Of a stretch of 64,000 nucleotides of DNA, positions 18,462-29,300 are shown piece by piece; the first letter of the stretch is position 1, and every line of letters begins with the position of its first letter. A program made the translations under genes and the position numbers. A model generated the notes under the pieces. That model made no database searches. It was not told the DNA's origin and was given only the letters and a program-made list of their open reading frames with translations. The DNA is from Aquisphaera giovannonii (GTDB lineage: Bacteria > Planctomycetota > Planctomycetia > Isosphaerales > Isosphaeraceae). The stretch is taken from NCBI RefSeq assembly GCF_008087625.1, contig NZ_CP042997.1:434001-498000 (forward strand), read 5' to 3'.

Positions 18462-18785
18462 CGAGCGGTCGGGGCCGAGCGGTCGGGGCCACCCACCTTC
18501 TGGCGAGCGGTCGCGAGCGGTCGGGGCCACCCACCTTCTGGCGAGCGGTCGGGGCGAGCGGTCGGGGCGGAGCGGTCGGGGCCACCCACCTTCTGGGGCC
18601 GAGCGGTCGGGGCCACCCACCTTCTGCGGCGATCGCCCGGAGCGGTCGGGGCGGAGCGGTCGGGGCCACCCACCTTCTGCGGCGATCGCCCGAAAGCTGG
18701 GTGGCCCCGTTTGCCGGCCCGAAAGCTGGGTGGCCCCGTTTGCCGCCCGCCCCGTTTGCCGCTCGCCCCGTTTGCCGCCCGCCCC
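18462..18785. repeat. Repeat family R3 array, five units facing two
   Basis: Five minus-oriented units (GGGGCCACCCACCTTCTG) between about 18484 and 18680 are separated by variable GAGCGGTCGGGGC spacers. They face two plus-oriented units (CGAAAGCTGGGTGGCCCCG, 18690-18745), followed by repeated GCCCCGTTTGCC. The inward junction near 18675-18700 could form a cruciform. There are no unique spacers, so this is not a CRISPR array. Confidence 0.7.
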
Positions 18786-18809
18786 GTTTGCCGCCCCTCG
18801 CGACATCTC

Positions 18810-19043
18810 TTGACCTCGGTTTTCGAACGGCTTCGCCCCCCCCCGCGCCGAGGGCTTTTACTCCCTTTTGCCCGTACCCCACAGCCCGGGTGGCTGGGGC
18901 AGAGCCGCAGGCGATGCCCCGGGATCGCCGCGGCGCCGGGCGAGGCGCGGCCTGCCCGCCCGGTCCCTCCCGGCCCGGTTCCCCGCCATCGCCGGCCGAG
19001 TCCCATCCTGCCCCTGGCGCGCTCCGCTCGGGCCGACATCCAC
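18810..19043. repeat. Dispersed repeat R4, copy C
   Basis: This copy begins TTGACCTCGGTTTTCGAACG like copy A and ends GCTCGGGCCGACATCCACC like copy B. It lacks the roughly 70-base upstream part seen in A and B. It directly precedes the tandem array. Confidence 0.65.
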
Positions 19044-19110
19044 CTCGATGTCGGCCCGAGCACCGACCTCCGAATTGCCAAACCGGGCCCGAGCGACCCG
19101 CCCGCCTGGG

Positions 19111-19711
19111 AAAGCCGTCGGTGTCAGGAAAGCCGTCGGAAAGCCGTCGGTGTCGGAAAGCCGTCGGTGTCAGAAAGCCGTCGGTGTCAGAAAGCCGTCG
19201 GTGTCAAGAAAGCCGTCGGTGTCAAGAAAGCCGTCGGTGTCAGATCTATTTCCCCCACCACTGAGAAAGCCGTCGGTGTCAGATCTATTTCCCCCACCAC
19301 TGGAGAAAGCCGTCGGTGTCAGATCTATTTCCCCCACCACTGAGAAAGCCGTCGGTGTCAAAAGCCGTCGGCAAAAGCCGTCGGTGTCAGATCTATTTCC
19401 CCCACCACTGCAGAAAGCCGTCGGTGTCAGATCTATTTCCCCCACCACTGAAAGCCGTCGGTGTCAGATCTATTTCCCCCACCACTGAGAAAGCCGTCGG
19501 GAAAGCCGTCGGTGTCAAAGCCGTCGGTGTCAGATCTATTTCCCCCACCACTGAAAGCCGTCGGCAAAGCCGTCGGTGTCAGATCTATTTCCCCCACCAC
19601 TGAAAGCCGTCGGTGTCAGCCGTCGGTGTCAGATCTATTTCCCCCACCACTGGAAAGCCGTCGGTGTCAGATCGAAAGCCGTCGGTGTCAGATCTATTTC
19701 CCCCACCACTG
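19111..19711. repeat. Two-module tandem repeat array
   Basis: Module A is AAAGCCGTCGGTGTCA (16 bases) and module B is GATCTATTTCCCCCACCACT plus G (21 bases). I count 20 full A modules, four A modules truncated after GTCGG, ten full B modules and one B stub (GATC). B never occurs without A before it, whereas the first six A modules have no B. Junctions vary (CAGG, CAAG, CTGAG, CTGGAG, CTGCAG). The array ends in the palindrome CCACCACTGTGGTGG. All reading frames stay largely open simply because neither module contains frequent stops; there is no ribosome site or start. Confidence 0.9.
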
Positions 19712-19750
19712 TGGTGGAAAAATATGCCGGGGCATCGATGGAATTGGGCG

Positions 19751-20140
19751 TCAGCACTCGTAGCCCGTCGCGACCCAGTAGTGCCAGTCCTCGACCGCCT
19801 GGCGGGTCTCGTCGTCGCCGTGGACAACCTCCAATTGCGACAGGGGCACAGCCAGCGTCCGCTTCTTCGCCCAGGATATCTCCACGAACATCTCCCGCAT
19901 GCACTCGTCTTCGGGGGCCATTCCGACGACCTCGACCTCGTCGCCGGTCCCCAGGGGTGAGATCGCCCGCTCCTTGATGCAGCGGGCCGGGAACGGGAAG
20001 TTTAGCTTCTCCTCCAGGTAGCAGTACCACCCGGCCGCCCGCTCGGACTCGTCGTAAGCGTCCACGACGATTTCCATGGTGATCCGATTCTCGCGGGCCT
20101 CGTCCCTCTTCGGCTTCTTCGGCTTCTTCGGCCTGGCCAT
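19751..20140 (-). CDS. CcbP-like calcium-binding protein
   Basis: This 129-residue protein starts MARPKKPKKPKRDEARENR; GGAGA lies upstream of the ATG at 20140. The core is acidic: WYCYLEEKLNFPFPARCI, ISPLGTGDEVEVVGMAPEDE, FVEISWAKKRTLAVPLSQLE and DWHYWVATGYEC. This pattern matches the CcbP (Calci_bind) family, whose Anabaena member binds Ca2+ through acidic surface residues and buffers calcium during heterocyst formation. Here the role is probably calcium or divalent-ion binding. The Lys/Pro-rich N terminus is an added feature. The 3' end lies 40 bp from the tandem array. Confidence 0.75.
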   Translation of the reverse strand: MARPKKPKKPKRDEARENRITMEIVVDAYDESERAAGWYCYLEEKLNFPFPARCIKERAISPLGTGDEVEVVGMAPEDECMREMFVEISWAKKRTLAVPLSQLEVVHGDDETRQAVEDWHYWVATGYEC

Positions 20141-20340
20141 GAGAATCTCCTCGATCGAAGACCATTTCTCACGAAGGTTGCCCGCATGCTCGGGCTTCAG
20201 CCCCGCACGGCAGGATACCAGGGGGCCTCGGATCCCAGGGGCAGGAGCCATTTGAGATGGCATTCGACCCTATCGTACTTTTCGCTGCCTGTCTCTCTTG
20301 TGCTACCCAACCCAGCCGAGGACTCATGCCGCGCTCGACG

Positions 20341-20358
20341 AAGCCCGGCCCCGGGCTT
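20341..20358 (-). terminator. Hairpin downstream of the HTH gene
   Basis: The sequence AAGCCCGGCCCCGGGCTT is a strong short inverted repeat located 26 bases past the stop of the minus-strand HTH gene. There is no U-tract, so confidence is low. Confidence 0.3.
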
Positions 20359-20384
20359 TGCGCCGGGCGACCGACTCACGACGC

Positions 20385-20966
20385 CTAACTGGCCGGCCCC
20401 GTTTCGTCGCCACCGACGTCGCTTTCGACGACCCGACCGCGCCAGTGCGTCGGGTCCCCCTCGATCTCGCCGAGGAATCTCCGGACCATCGCGCTCGGGG
20501 GGCGGTTCCCCTGCTTGCAGGGCCGGACCGTACCCGCCTCGACGCCCAGGGAGGACGCGAACACGGCCTGGCTCATGCCGAGCAGGCCACGCATCCGCCG
20601 CACATCGTCCGGGCCGTATTCCCTCGTCGTGAAGTCGGCCTTGTACGTGCGCACGGTGAGTTGCCGCACCGTTGGCTCGCCGGAGCGCATCGCCTCGATC
20701 GCCTCCTCATTCTTCTCACCGGCCGGCGTTCGCTTCGTGGAGCCCCCCCCGGACGAGGCCGATCGCCTCGCCGCGGCCCCATTCGTCTCAGCCCCGCTCG
20801 TCCTGCCCATCGCCCCTGCTCTTCGCCCCTGCCCCGGCCAATCCGGCCTCCGACCCAACTCCCTCTCGAGTTCGGCTCGAGAGGCCCGGACGACCGCCGC
20901 GATCGCGTTGCGGTCCGCCTGCGTGAGGTCGCTCTTCTCGTTCTTCCCGAGGACGACGACCAGCAT
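20385..20966 (-). CDS. HigA-like HTH antitoxin, fused in frame to a toxin remnant
   Basis: The frame encodes 193 residues. The C-terminal half (about 115-165) is an XRE-type helix-turn-helix (DVRRMRGLLGMSQAVFASSL, then VEAGTVRPCKQGNRPPSA). The preceding region (EEAIEAMRSGEPTVRQLTVR) is typical of HigA-2/MqsA-like antitoxins. Residues 1-45 (MLVVVLGKNEKSDLTQADRN) match the C-terminal end of HigB/RelE-type toxins (usual LLxVYGKNEKxDLT). An in-frame TGA lies 11 codons upstream, and the toxin body is missing. The antitoxin itself would start at Met53 (20810). The usual SWEQG after the recognition helix reads PCKQG, suggesting decay. DNA binding may therefore be impaired. Confidence 0.6.
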   Translation of the reverse strand: MLVVVLGKNEKSDLTQADRNAIAAVVRASRAELERELGRRPDWPGQGRRAGAMGRTSGAETNGAAARRSASSGGGSTKRTPAGEKNEEAIEAMRSGEPTVRQLTVRTYKADFTTREYGPDDVRRMRGLLGMSQAVFASSLGVEAGTVRPCKQGNRPPSAMVRRFLGEIEGDPTHWRGRVVESDVGGDETGPAS

Positions 20967-21000
20967 CCGCGATCGGGGCCGTCCACTCCGGGTGACTCAC
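20811..21000 (-). pseudogene. Remnant of HigB/RelE-type toxin
   Basis: Only the last roughly 55 codons of a toxin are recognisable, ending with GKNEKSDLT and an Ala/Arg-rich helix. The stop-containing frame upstream (TGA about 33 bases before the first Met) and the mmsA stop at 21080 leave no space for the catalytic core. This is a partial deletion, not a simple frameshift. Confidence 0.45.
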
Positions 21001-21079
21001 CTTGCGGGCGGCCCACCTGCCTTGCCTCGGAGGATGGGCGGCGCCGTCCCTGCCGGGCCCTTTCCGGCCGCCCGTTCGA

Positions 21080-22615
21080 TCAGAGCCATCCTCCCTCCGG
21101 CGCCTCGGCACCGGGCCAGCGGTCCGTGATCACCTTCTTTCGCGTGTAGAAGGCCACGGCGTCGGCACCCTGCGTATTGTGATAGCCATAGATCGAATCC
21201 TTCCAGCCGCCGAACGGGAAGAACCCCATCGGCGCCGGCACGGCGACATTGATGCCCAGCATCCCGGCCTGGATGCGTTCGCGGAAGATGCGGGCCGACG
21301 CCCCGGATTGCGTGAATAGGCAGGCGGTGTTGCCGTATCGGCTGCGGTTCGCCATCGTGATCGCCGCGTCCAGGTCCGGCGCACGCATCACGCTCACCAC
21401 CGGGCCGAAGATCTCCTCCCGGCCGACGAACATCTCCGGCGTCACGTCGTCGAGGACGGTCGCCCCGAGGAAGCAGCCCCTCGGCCTCTGCGGCGCGGCC
21501 CGGGAGCGGCCGTCGAGGCGGAGGCGGGCCCCCTCCCCCACCCCTCGCTCGATCGCGGCCCGGATCCGCTCCAACGCCTCCGGGTTCACCACGGGGCAGA
21601 GCGTCGCGGCCTCGTCCAGGCCGTCCCCCGGGGTGAGCTCACCGGCCGCGCGGAGGAAGGCGTCGACGACGGCGTGCTGCCGCGCCCGATCGCCGACCAC
21701 CACGAGCACGCTCACGGCGAGGCAGCGCTGGCCCGCGGAGCCGAAGCACGATCCGATCATCTCGGGCAGGATGCGCCCCAGGTCGGCGTCGGGCAGGACG
21801 AGCAGGTGGTTCTTCGCACCTCCGTGCGCCTGGACGCGCTTGCCGTGGGCCGCCGCGATGCGGTAGGCCGACCCCGCCACGGCGGACGTGCCGACGAAGG
21901 AGACCGCCTGGACGTGCGGGTCGGCGATGAGCCGTTCGCTGACTTCCCGGCCCCCCTGCACCACGCCGACGACGCCCGGCGGCAGGCCGGCATCGGCGAA
22001 CATCTCCGCGAGCCCGGTGCCGGTGAGCGGCGCCTTCTCGGCGGGTTTGAGGAGGAACGTGTTCCCGCAGGCGACGGCGACCGACATCATCCAGAGCGGG
22101 ATCAGGGCCGGGAAATTGAACGGCGGGATGCCGACCACCACGCCCATGGGTTCTCGGAAGGTGAGGCAGTCGACATCGCGCGAGACGTCGGACAGGGCCT
22201 GGCCCATCATCTGGGACGGGATGCCGCAGGCGAAGTCGACGACATCGATCCCGCGCCGGAGCTCGGCACGCGCCTCCCGCAGCAGCTTGCCGTTCTCGCG
22301 GACGATGCCGCGAGCCACGTCCTCGAAGCTCCTCTCGAGCCGCTCACGGAACCGGAACAGGACGTGGGCCCGATCCGGCGCCGGGGTGGCGCGCCAGCCG
22401 GGGAAGGCGCGGGCGGCGGCGGCGCACGCCTCCGTCACCTGATCCGGCGCGGCCTCGCGCACTGGCGCCAGCAGCTCGGCCGTGTCCGCCGGATTGAAGA
22501 TGTCGCGGCTCGCGTCTCCCCGCCCCTCGACCCAGGTCCCGCCGATCAGGTTCGGCGCAAGGGCCCGGCGCGAGGATGTCGCGGGCGGCCGATCCTGGGC
22601 GGCGATCGCGCTCAT
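21080..22615 (-). CDS. mmsA: CoA-acylating methylmalonate-semialdehyde dehydrogenase
   Basis: This 511-residue aldehyde dehydrogenase superfamily protein oxidises (methyl)malonate semialdehyde with NAD+ and CoA to propionyl-CoA or acetyl-CoA, in valine, thymine or inositol breakdown. Family features include NLIGGTWVEGRGDASRDIFN, the cofactor region VVVGIPPFNFPALIPLWMMS, HGGAKNHLLVLPDADL, the catalytic cysteine in FGSAGQRCLAVSV, and the MmsA-type ending PFGGWKDSIYGYHNTQGADA. Length is normal. It is not accompanied by mmsB or iol genes. The next gene upstream on the same strand is an aldo/keto reductase 55 bp away, so the pair may form an operon. Confidence 0.9.
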   Translation of the reverse strand: MSAIAAQDRPPATSSRRALAPNLIGGTWVEGRGDASRDIFNPADTAELLAPVREAAPDQVTEACAAAARAFPGWRATPAPDRAHVLFRFRERLERSFEDVARGIVRENGKLLREARAELRRGIDVVDFACGIPSQMMGQALSDVSRDVDCLTFREPMGVVVGIPPFNFPALIPLWMMSVAVACGNTFLLKPAEKAPLTGTGLAEMFADAGLPPGVVGVVQGGREVSERLIADPHVQAVSFVGTSAVAGSAYRIAAAHGKRVQAHGGAKNHLLVLPDADLGRILPEMIGSCFGSAGQRCLAVSVLVVVGDRARQHAVVDAFLRAAGELTPGDGLDEAATLCPVVNPEALERIRAAIERGVGEGARLRLDGRSRAAPQRPRGCFLGATVLDDVTPEMFVGREEIFGPVVSVMRAPDLDAAITMANRSRYGNTACLFTQSGASARIFRERIQAGMLGINVAVPAPMGFFPFGGWKDSIYGYHNTQGADAVAFYTRKKVITDRWPGAEAPEGGWL

Positions 22616-22670
22616 GATGCCCTCCGCAAGCCGGAGAATCCGCCCCGCGTCCGAGCGCAGGGTGCCGCGG

Positions 22671-23663
<993 letters not shown>

Positions 23664-24595
23664 GGCGAGGCCTCCTCCGTTCATTCGGGTTGGCCGCGTG
23701 ATCCGGGGCGGCGCCCCGAACGCCCGGCACATCGCGCAGGAGCACGGGGGGATCGGGCCGGAGGATCAGGCGAACCGGGCGCCGCCGCAGGGCAGACTCG
23801 TCCGGCGGGACGGACGCCCCAAGGATATCCCCAGGTGATGATTCGAGCAATGCCTGGGCCCGGGGCGGGAGCGCCAATGCTCCGCGGGGCCGCTGGCGGA
23901 TCTCCGCCCGCCGGTAACGATCCCCGTCGCGACCAAGCCCGGCGGATTCACAGGCCGGGGTGAGAAGCCGAGCCGCATTCGGGGCCACCCTGCCGTTCGA
24001 GCCGCGGAAGTTGTGTGGCCCGGATGGGGCCCCGAAGTTGTGTGGCCCGGATGTGGCCCTTCCTGGACGGCGAGGCCCGGCGGGGAGTTTGGGGCCCCAT
24101 CGCTGGGCATGGAAGGCGGGTGGCCGGGATGGCCGGTGGACCCGACAGCCGCTGCGACGACTCGGTCACTCCGGTGACACATGCCGACGTGGGCGATCTG
24201 GCCTCTTCCCTCCCGGCGGCCGGCGCGTTATGCCATGTCAACGGCGGCCTGCACGTCGATCGTCGGCCGGGCGAATCTCGTCCTCACGAGCGGGTCCTGG
24301 GATGGGTGCGAGAGCCACTCTCCGGGCTCGGGGCTCACCCGTGCCGAGGGGGCGCGTTTCGTCGCCGCCGGGAATTCGGGTCCAAATCTCGGGAGGGCGA
24401 GGCTCCAGCCGAGCCCCCGCGCGGCTCGGCTGGAGCCTCGCCCTCCCGAGAATCGAGCCGTGACAGGGCCAGAGCCCCTCGCCGCGGCGGGCCCGGCCGC
24501 CGGCCTCGACTGTCGCCTGGTCGTCGCTCGGCGCACGTGGCCGGGGCCACCGAGCCGGGTCGTTCGGCGTGGGGAACCACCGAGGGGGGGACGCG
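23664..24595. other. Gene-free stretch with short repeats
   Basis: No supported gene is present in this 930-bp divergent region. It holds two tandem copies of GAAGTTGTGTGGCCCGGATG near 24006-24057, which resemble degenerate R3 units, and the R5 palindrome at 24388-24450. Open frames on both strands are compositional shadows. Confidence 0.5.
24388..24450. repeat. Palindromic repeat R5 (GAGGCTCCAGCCGAGCC)
   Basis: Two perfect inverted 28-base arms (24388-24415 and 24423-24450) flank a 7-base loop; each arm contains GGGAGGGCGAGGCTCCAGCC. A partial related arm occurs near 30960. This element recurs widely in planctomycete intergenic DNA (family knowledge, not tested here). Confidence 0.75.
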
Positions 24596-25783
24596 ATGCC
24601 GAGGTGCGAGAACTGTGGCGTCGAGCTCTCACTCCCGACGGACCGGTGCCAGGAGTGCGGCCACCCGCTGCAACTGACGTTCGACCCGATGGGGACGAGC
24701 ACCGATCTCGGCCCGGGTGGCCACGCCCACACGCCGACGCCGCAGGGGACGCTCCCCGACGACGACGCGGCGAAGGTCGAGCGGCTCCTCGGCCACATCG
24801 CCGGGCAGTCCCACTTCGAGGAGCGATACATCCTGCGCGGCGAGCTCGCGCGGGGCGGGATGGGGCAGGTCCACCGCGGGTATGACCAGATCCTCCGGCG
24901 GGAAGTCGCCGTCAAGATGATGCACGAGCGGTACGGAGGGTCCTCCGAGAGCGCGGCCATCCGGGGGCAGTTCCTGAAGGAGGCGCGGGTCGGCGGGCGG
25001 CTCCTGCACCCGAACATCCTCGCCGTGTTCGACCTGGGGGTGAACCGGGCCGGCCGCATCTATTACACCATGAGGCTGGTGGACGGGGCGTCGCTGCAGC
25101 ACTGCCTGGACGCGGTGGACAAGGGGGTGGTGACGAAGCTGATCTCGTACCCGCTCCGCCGGATCGTCGAGGCGTTCGTGGGCGCCTGCCAGGGGGTCGA
25201 TTACGCGCACCAGCAGGGGGTCATCCACCTGGACCTCAAGCCGCACAACATCCTGGTCTCGGGCTTCAACGAGGTGTTCGTCATCGACTGGGGGCTGGCC
25301 CGGGTGGACGAGAGGGACGACACCGAGGAGCTCGCGGACCTCTACCGGAGCGGGGGCGCCGGCCACAACACGGCCTCCAACACCGGGGTGTTCGGCGAGC
25401 GGGTCATCGGGACGCCGGGGTACATGGCGCCCGAGCAGACGCGGGGCGAGGTGGCCGCGTTCGACCCCGCCACGGACGTCTACGGCCTGGGCGGGATCCT
25501 CCACTTCATCCTGTATGGCATCGCCCCGAACCAGGGGCGCGGCCTCCAGGAGGTCATGCAGGCCAGCGCGCAGCCCAAGCAGCGGGGCAAGCTGCGGGGC
25601 GGCATCCTGCCGCGAGGCCAGCGCGTCCGGAAGGAGGCGAGGGCCGCCCTGGAGGCCCTCGAGGCGACCTGCCTCAAGGCGCTCGAGCCCCGGCAGGAGG
25701 ATCGCTACGCCTCGGTCGAGGCCATGATCGTGGAGCTGGGCGAGTGGCTCTCGGCGACGCCCGGGCCGCCGCTGGGTTTCTGA
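24596..25783 (+). CDS. Zinc-ribbon Ser/Thr protein kinase
   Basis: This 395-residue protein starts MPRCENCGVE after a GAGGGGGGG ribosome site. Cys4, Cys7, Cys18 and Cys21 form a zinc ribbon. The kinase domain spans about 80-385: glycine loop ELARGGMGQVHRG, invariant Lys in REVAVKMMHERY, catalytic loop HLDLKPHN (usual HRD Arg replaced by Leu), DWGLARVD for DFG, and GTPGYMAPEQTRGE. There is no membrane helix, so it is a soluble cytoplasmic kinase. HLD and DWG variants are frequent in planctomycete kinases and do not by themselves imply inactivity. No substrate is indicated by the neighbours. Confidence 0.88.
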   Translation: MPRCENCGVELSLPTDRCQECGHPLQLTFDPMGTSTDLGPGGHAHTPTPQGTLPDDDAAKVERLLGHIAGQSHFEERYILRGELARGGMGQVHRGYDQILRREVAVKMMHERYGGSSESAAIRGQFLKEARVGGRLLHPNILAVFDLGVNRAGRIYYTMRLVDGASLQHCLDAVDKGVVTKLISYPLRRIVEAFVGACQGVDYAHQQGVIHLDLKPHNILVSGFNEVFVIDWGLARVDERDDTEELADLYRSGGAGHNTASNTGVFGERVIGTPGYMAPEQTRGEVAAFDPATDVYGLGGILHFILYGIAPNQGRGLQEVMQASAQPKQRGKLRGGILPRGQRVRKEARAALEALEATCLKALEPRQEDRYASVEAMIVELGEWLSATPGPPLGF

Positions 25784-26335
25784 GAGGCCACGACCCGGGC
25801 CAGGCCGAGTGCCGAATTCGCCCCGAACCCAGGGCGGGCGAACGGGGCCTCCCTCGCCTGCGGGGGAACGAGGCCTGGGCGAGCGGGGCCGGGCGGACGA
25901 GGCCATACAGGTTCGCGATCAGGACGACTCACTTTCGCAGGCGGCGGGGCGACTCACGTTCCATGCCGCGAAAGATGGGTGGCCCCGTTCGACGCCGTTC
26001 GACGCCCTCCGTTCGACGCGCCCTGTTCGCGGCCCATATCCCGCCCGCGGCCCTCGGAAGCTCGGCTCGGCCTCGAGACTAACCCGAACGGATCGAGGCC
26101 GCTCTCGGATTGCGACAGCATCGGATCGCACGCAAATCGTGCTGGGGAGAATAGGCCCGGAGCGATCGTCGTTCGCCGTGATCGGGTGAACGATAGATGG
26201 AAAGTTCACATCGCCCGCGGCCATGTCCTATCTTCGCCACAGGCGCTCGCAGCGCCGTGCCTGCCGAGGATCGTCGCAATGCCGGCATGGGGCCTCGGCG
26301 CGAGGCCCGAGCCCATACCGAAGGGGAATCGCCCG
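25784..26335. other. Gene-free stretch before the YDG gene
   Basis: No gene is supported in these 550 bases. One degenerate R3 unit (CGAAAGATGGGTGGCCCCG) is at about 25968-25986, followed by short repeats of GTTCGACGCC. The long frame upstream of 26336 continues through here but lacks coding character. Confidence 0.5.
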
Positions 26336-29300
26336 ATGTGGAAGATCCGGACGTTCGTCGGCGAATGGCTGCTGCCCGGACGAGAGGCGCGGAGCGGCTC
26401 GACGCGGAGGCCGTCGCGGCGAGCCTCGGTCGGCAAGCGGCCCGAGCTCGAGCCGGTCGAGGCGCGAATCCTCCTCAGCACGGCCGAGGTCGCGACGATC
26501 CGGGCCACGCCGCTCCTGGTCGATTCGCAGGCGAAGGCCTCGGTGGAGGTCAGCGAGGTCGGCGGCATCGCGCTGAGGAACAGGCGGGGGGACCTCACGG
26601 CCTCGCTGACTTCGAACGGCCGGCCGGTCGAGGGGCTGGCGGTGATCTTCCGGATCGGCAATCGCGTCGTCGGCACGGCGAGGACCGACGCCGACGGCGT
26701 GGCGACGCTGAGTAACGTCAGGGTGGGCAGGCTGAAGGTCAGGAACTATGCCGCCAGGACGGTCGTCGTCTTCAAGGGTAACTCGCAGCTGATGCCGGTC
26801 GTCCGGCGCGGGCCGCTGACGGTCAGCCGGACGGCCTCCGCGCTGTCCGGCGTGACGGCCACCGGCGTCTACGGCGGCGCGGCGACGTTGTCGGCCGTGC
26901 TCGGCTCGAAGCGGGGCGAGGCGGCCGGCAAGCCGGTCCTCTTCGCGCTGGATGGCAGGGCCGTCGGCGTCGCCACGACGGACGCCCAGGGCGTGGCCAC
27001 GCTCCCCGGCGTCAGCCTCGCCGGCCTGAACGCCGGTGCCCACGGCGTCACGGCCAGGTTCGCCGGCGATATCGACTACTACAAGGCGACCGCCACCGGC
27101 ACGCTGACGATCGCCAGGGCCACGACCTCGATCACCCTCGGCAACCTGTCGCAGACGTACGGTGCCACGACGCAGCCCACGGCCACGACCGGGCAGCCCG
27201 GCCTGCCGGTCGAACTCTCCTACACCGACGCCAGCGGCCATGCGGCTGCCCAGCCGTTCAGGGCGGGCACCTACACCGTCACGGCGAGGATCGCCGACCC
27301 GAATTACATCGGCAGCGCCGTCGGGACGCTGGTCGTGGCGCCGGCGGCGGTGGGCATCTCCCGCATCGACGCCATGAGCAAGGCCTATGACGGGACGACC
27401 GCCGCGACGGTCGACTCCGGCAGCGTCGTCCTGACCGGCGTGGTCGCCGGAGACTCGGTGTCGATCGACGCCTCGCACGCGACCGCGAGCTTCGCCAGCG
27501 ACCACGTCGGCGCGGATCAGGCCGTCACGATCGCCGGCCTGGCGCTGACCGGCCCCGACGCGAGCAATTACGTCCTCTCCCAGTCCTCGGCGACCGCCAC
27601 CGCGTCGATCACGCCCAGGGCTCTGACCGTCGCCGGCATCGCCGCGGACGACAAGGTCTACGACGGGACGACCGCCGCCACGTTCTCGCTCTCGCCCGGC
27701 GCGGGGCTGGACGGCGTGGTCGGCGCCGACGACGTCTCGCTCGTGAGCGGCCTCGTCACGGCGTCGTTCGACTCGAAGTCGGCCGGCCAGGGCAAGGCCG
27801 TGACGTTCGACGGCTTCTCCCTGTCGGGCGGCGACTCGGGCAACTACGTCCTCTCGCCGGTGACGGCCGCCGCCGACATCACCAGGGCCACCTTGACCGT
27901 CGCCGGCATCGCCGCGGCCGACAAGGTCTACGACGGCACGGCCGCGGCCACGCTCGACGCGAGCGGCGCCTCGCTCGGCGGCGTCATCGGCGCCGACGAC
28001 GTGTCGCTGGACGCCTCGGCGGCCACCGGTTCCTTCGACACGAAGGACGCCGACAACTCGTCCAAGGCCGTGACGATCTCCGGCCTCGCCCTCGCCGGCG
28101 CCGACGCGGGCAACTATCAACTGGCTGGCGCGTCGGCGTTCGCGTACATCTCGCCCAAGGTCCTGGCCGTCACGGGGGTCACGGCGGGCAGCAGGGTGTA
28201 CGACGCCACGACGGCCGCCTCGCTGGACGCCTCGGCCGCCTCGCTGGTCGGCGTGGTCCCGGGCGACGACGTGGCGCTCAATACCGCGGGCGTCTCCGGC
28301 TCGTTCGTCGACAGGAACGTCGGCACGGCCAAGGCGGTCATCGTCTCCGGCCTGGCCCTCGCGGGCCCCGGCGCGGGCAACTACATCATCGCGGCCCCGG
28401 GCGTCACCGCCGACGTCACGCCCCTGACGCTGACCATGTCGCCGACGAGCACGGCGACCAAGACCTACGACGGCACCACGTCGGCCCCGCCCCCGATCGC
28501 TCCGTCGCTCGCGGGCGTCATCGGCGGCGACAGCGTGGCGCTGGACGCCTCCGGGGCGACGGGGGCCACGCTCGCCGACAAGAACGTCGGGACGAACAAG
28601 GTCGCGACCGAGCACGGCCTGGCGCTCTCGGGCGTCGACGCCGGCAACTACCTCCTGGACCCGACGTACCTCGTCAACGTCACCCCCGCTTCGGTCTCCG
28701 TCACGGGGATCACGGCGCCAGGCAAGGTGTACGACGGCACGACGGCCGCCACGCTGGACACGAGCGGCGTCTCGTTCGCCGGCGTCGTCATCGGCGACGA
28801 CGTGACGTTCGACGCCTCCTCGGCCGTCGGCAGCTTCGCCGACAGGGACGCCGGGACGGGCAAGACGGTGACGGTCACCGGCCTGACCAAGTCCGGCGCC
28901 GACGCCGGGAATTACGCCTTCGCCTTCCCCACGCCGGTCACGGCCACCATCACGCCCAAGGCCCTGACCGTGACGGGCATGCAGGTCGACGGCAAGGTGT
29001 ACGACGGCACGACGGCCGCCACGATCGCCGCGCTCCCCGGCGGCGTGATCTCCGGGCTGGTCAACGGGGACGACGTCTCGATCGACCAGGCCGCGACCTC
29101 GGCCGGCGCCACCGCCGCGTTCGCCGACAAGGACGCCGGCACCGGCAAGACCGTGACGGTCACCGGCGTGCAGTTGACCGGCGCCGACGCCGGCAATTAC
29201 ACGGTCTCCTCGGCGACCGGCTCGGCCGACATCAGCAAGGCGACGATCACGCTCTCGGGCGTCGCGGCGAGCAAGACCTACGACGGCACGACCGACGTCA

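Noticed and set aside
19111-19711. CRISPR array
   Set aside because: Both modules repeat and no unique spacers exist between them; unit lengths are irregular and there is no cas gene in the window.
18868-19763. Long open frames through the tandem array on both strands
   Set aside because: They consist of the repeat translated in different frames (for example SRRCQIYFPHH), with no ribosome site and no independent coding signal.
25979-26335. N-terminal extension of the YDG protein
   Set aside because: The 119 extra codons run through a repeat remnant and intergenic DNA. The ATG at 26336 has a ribosome site and is followed by the expected export motif.
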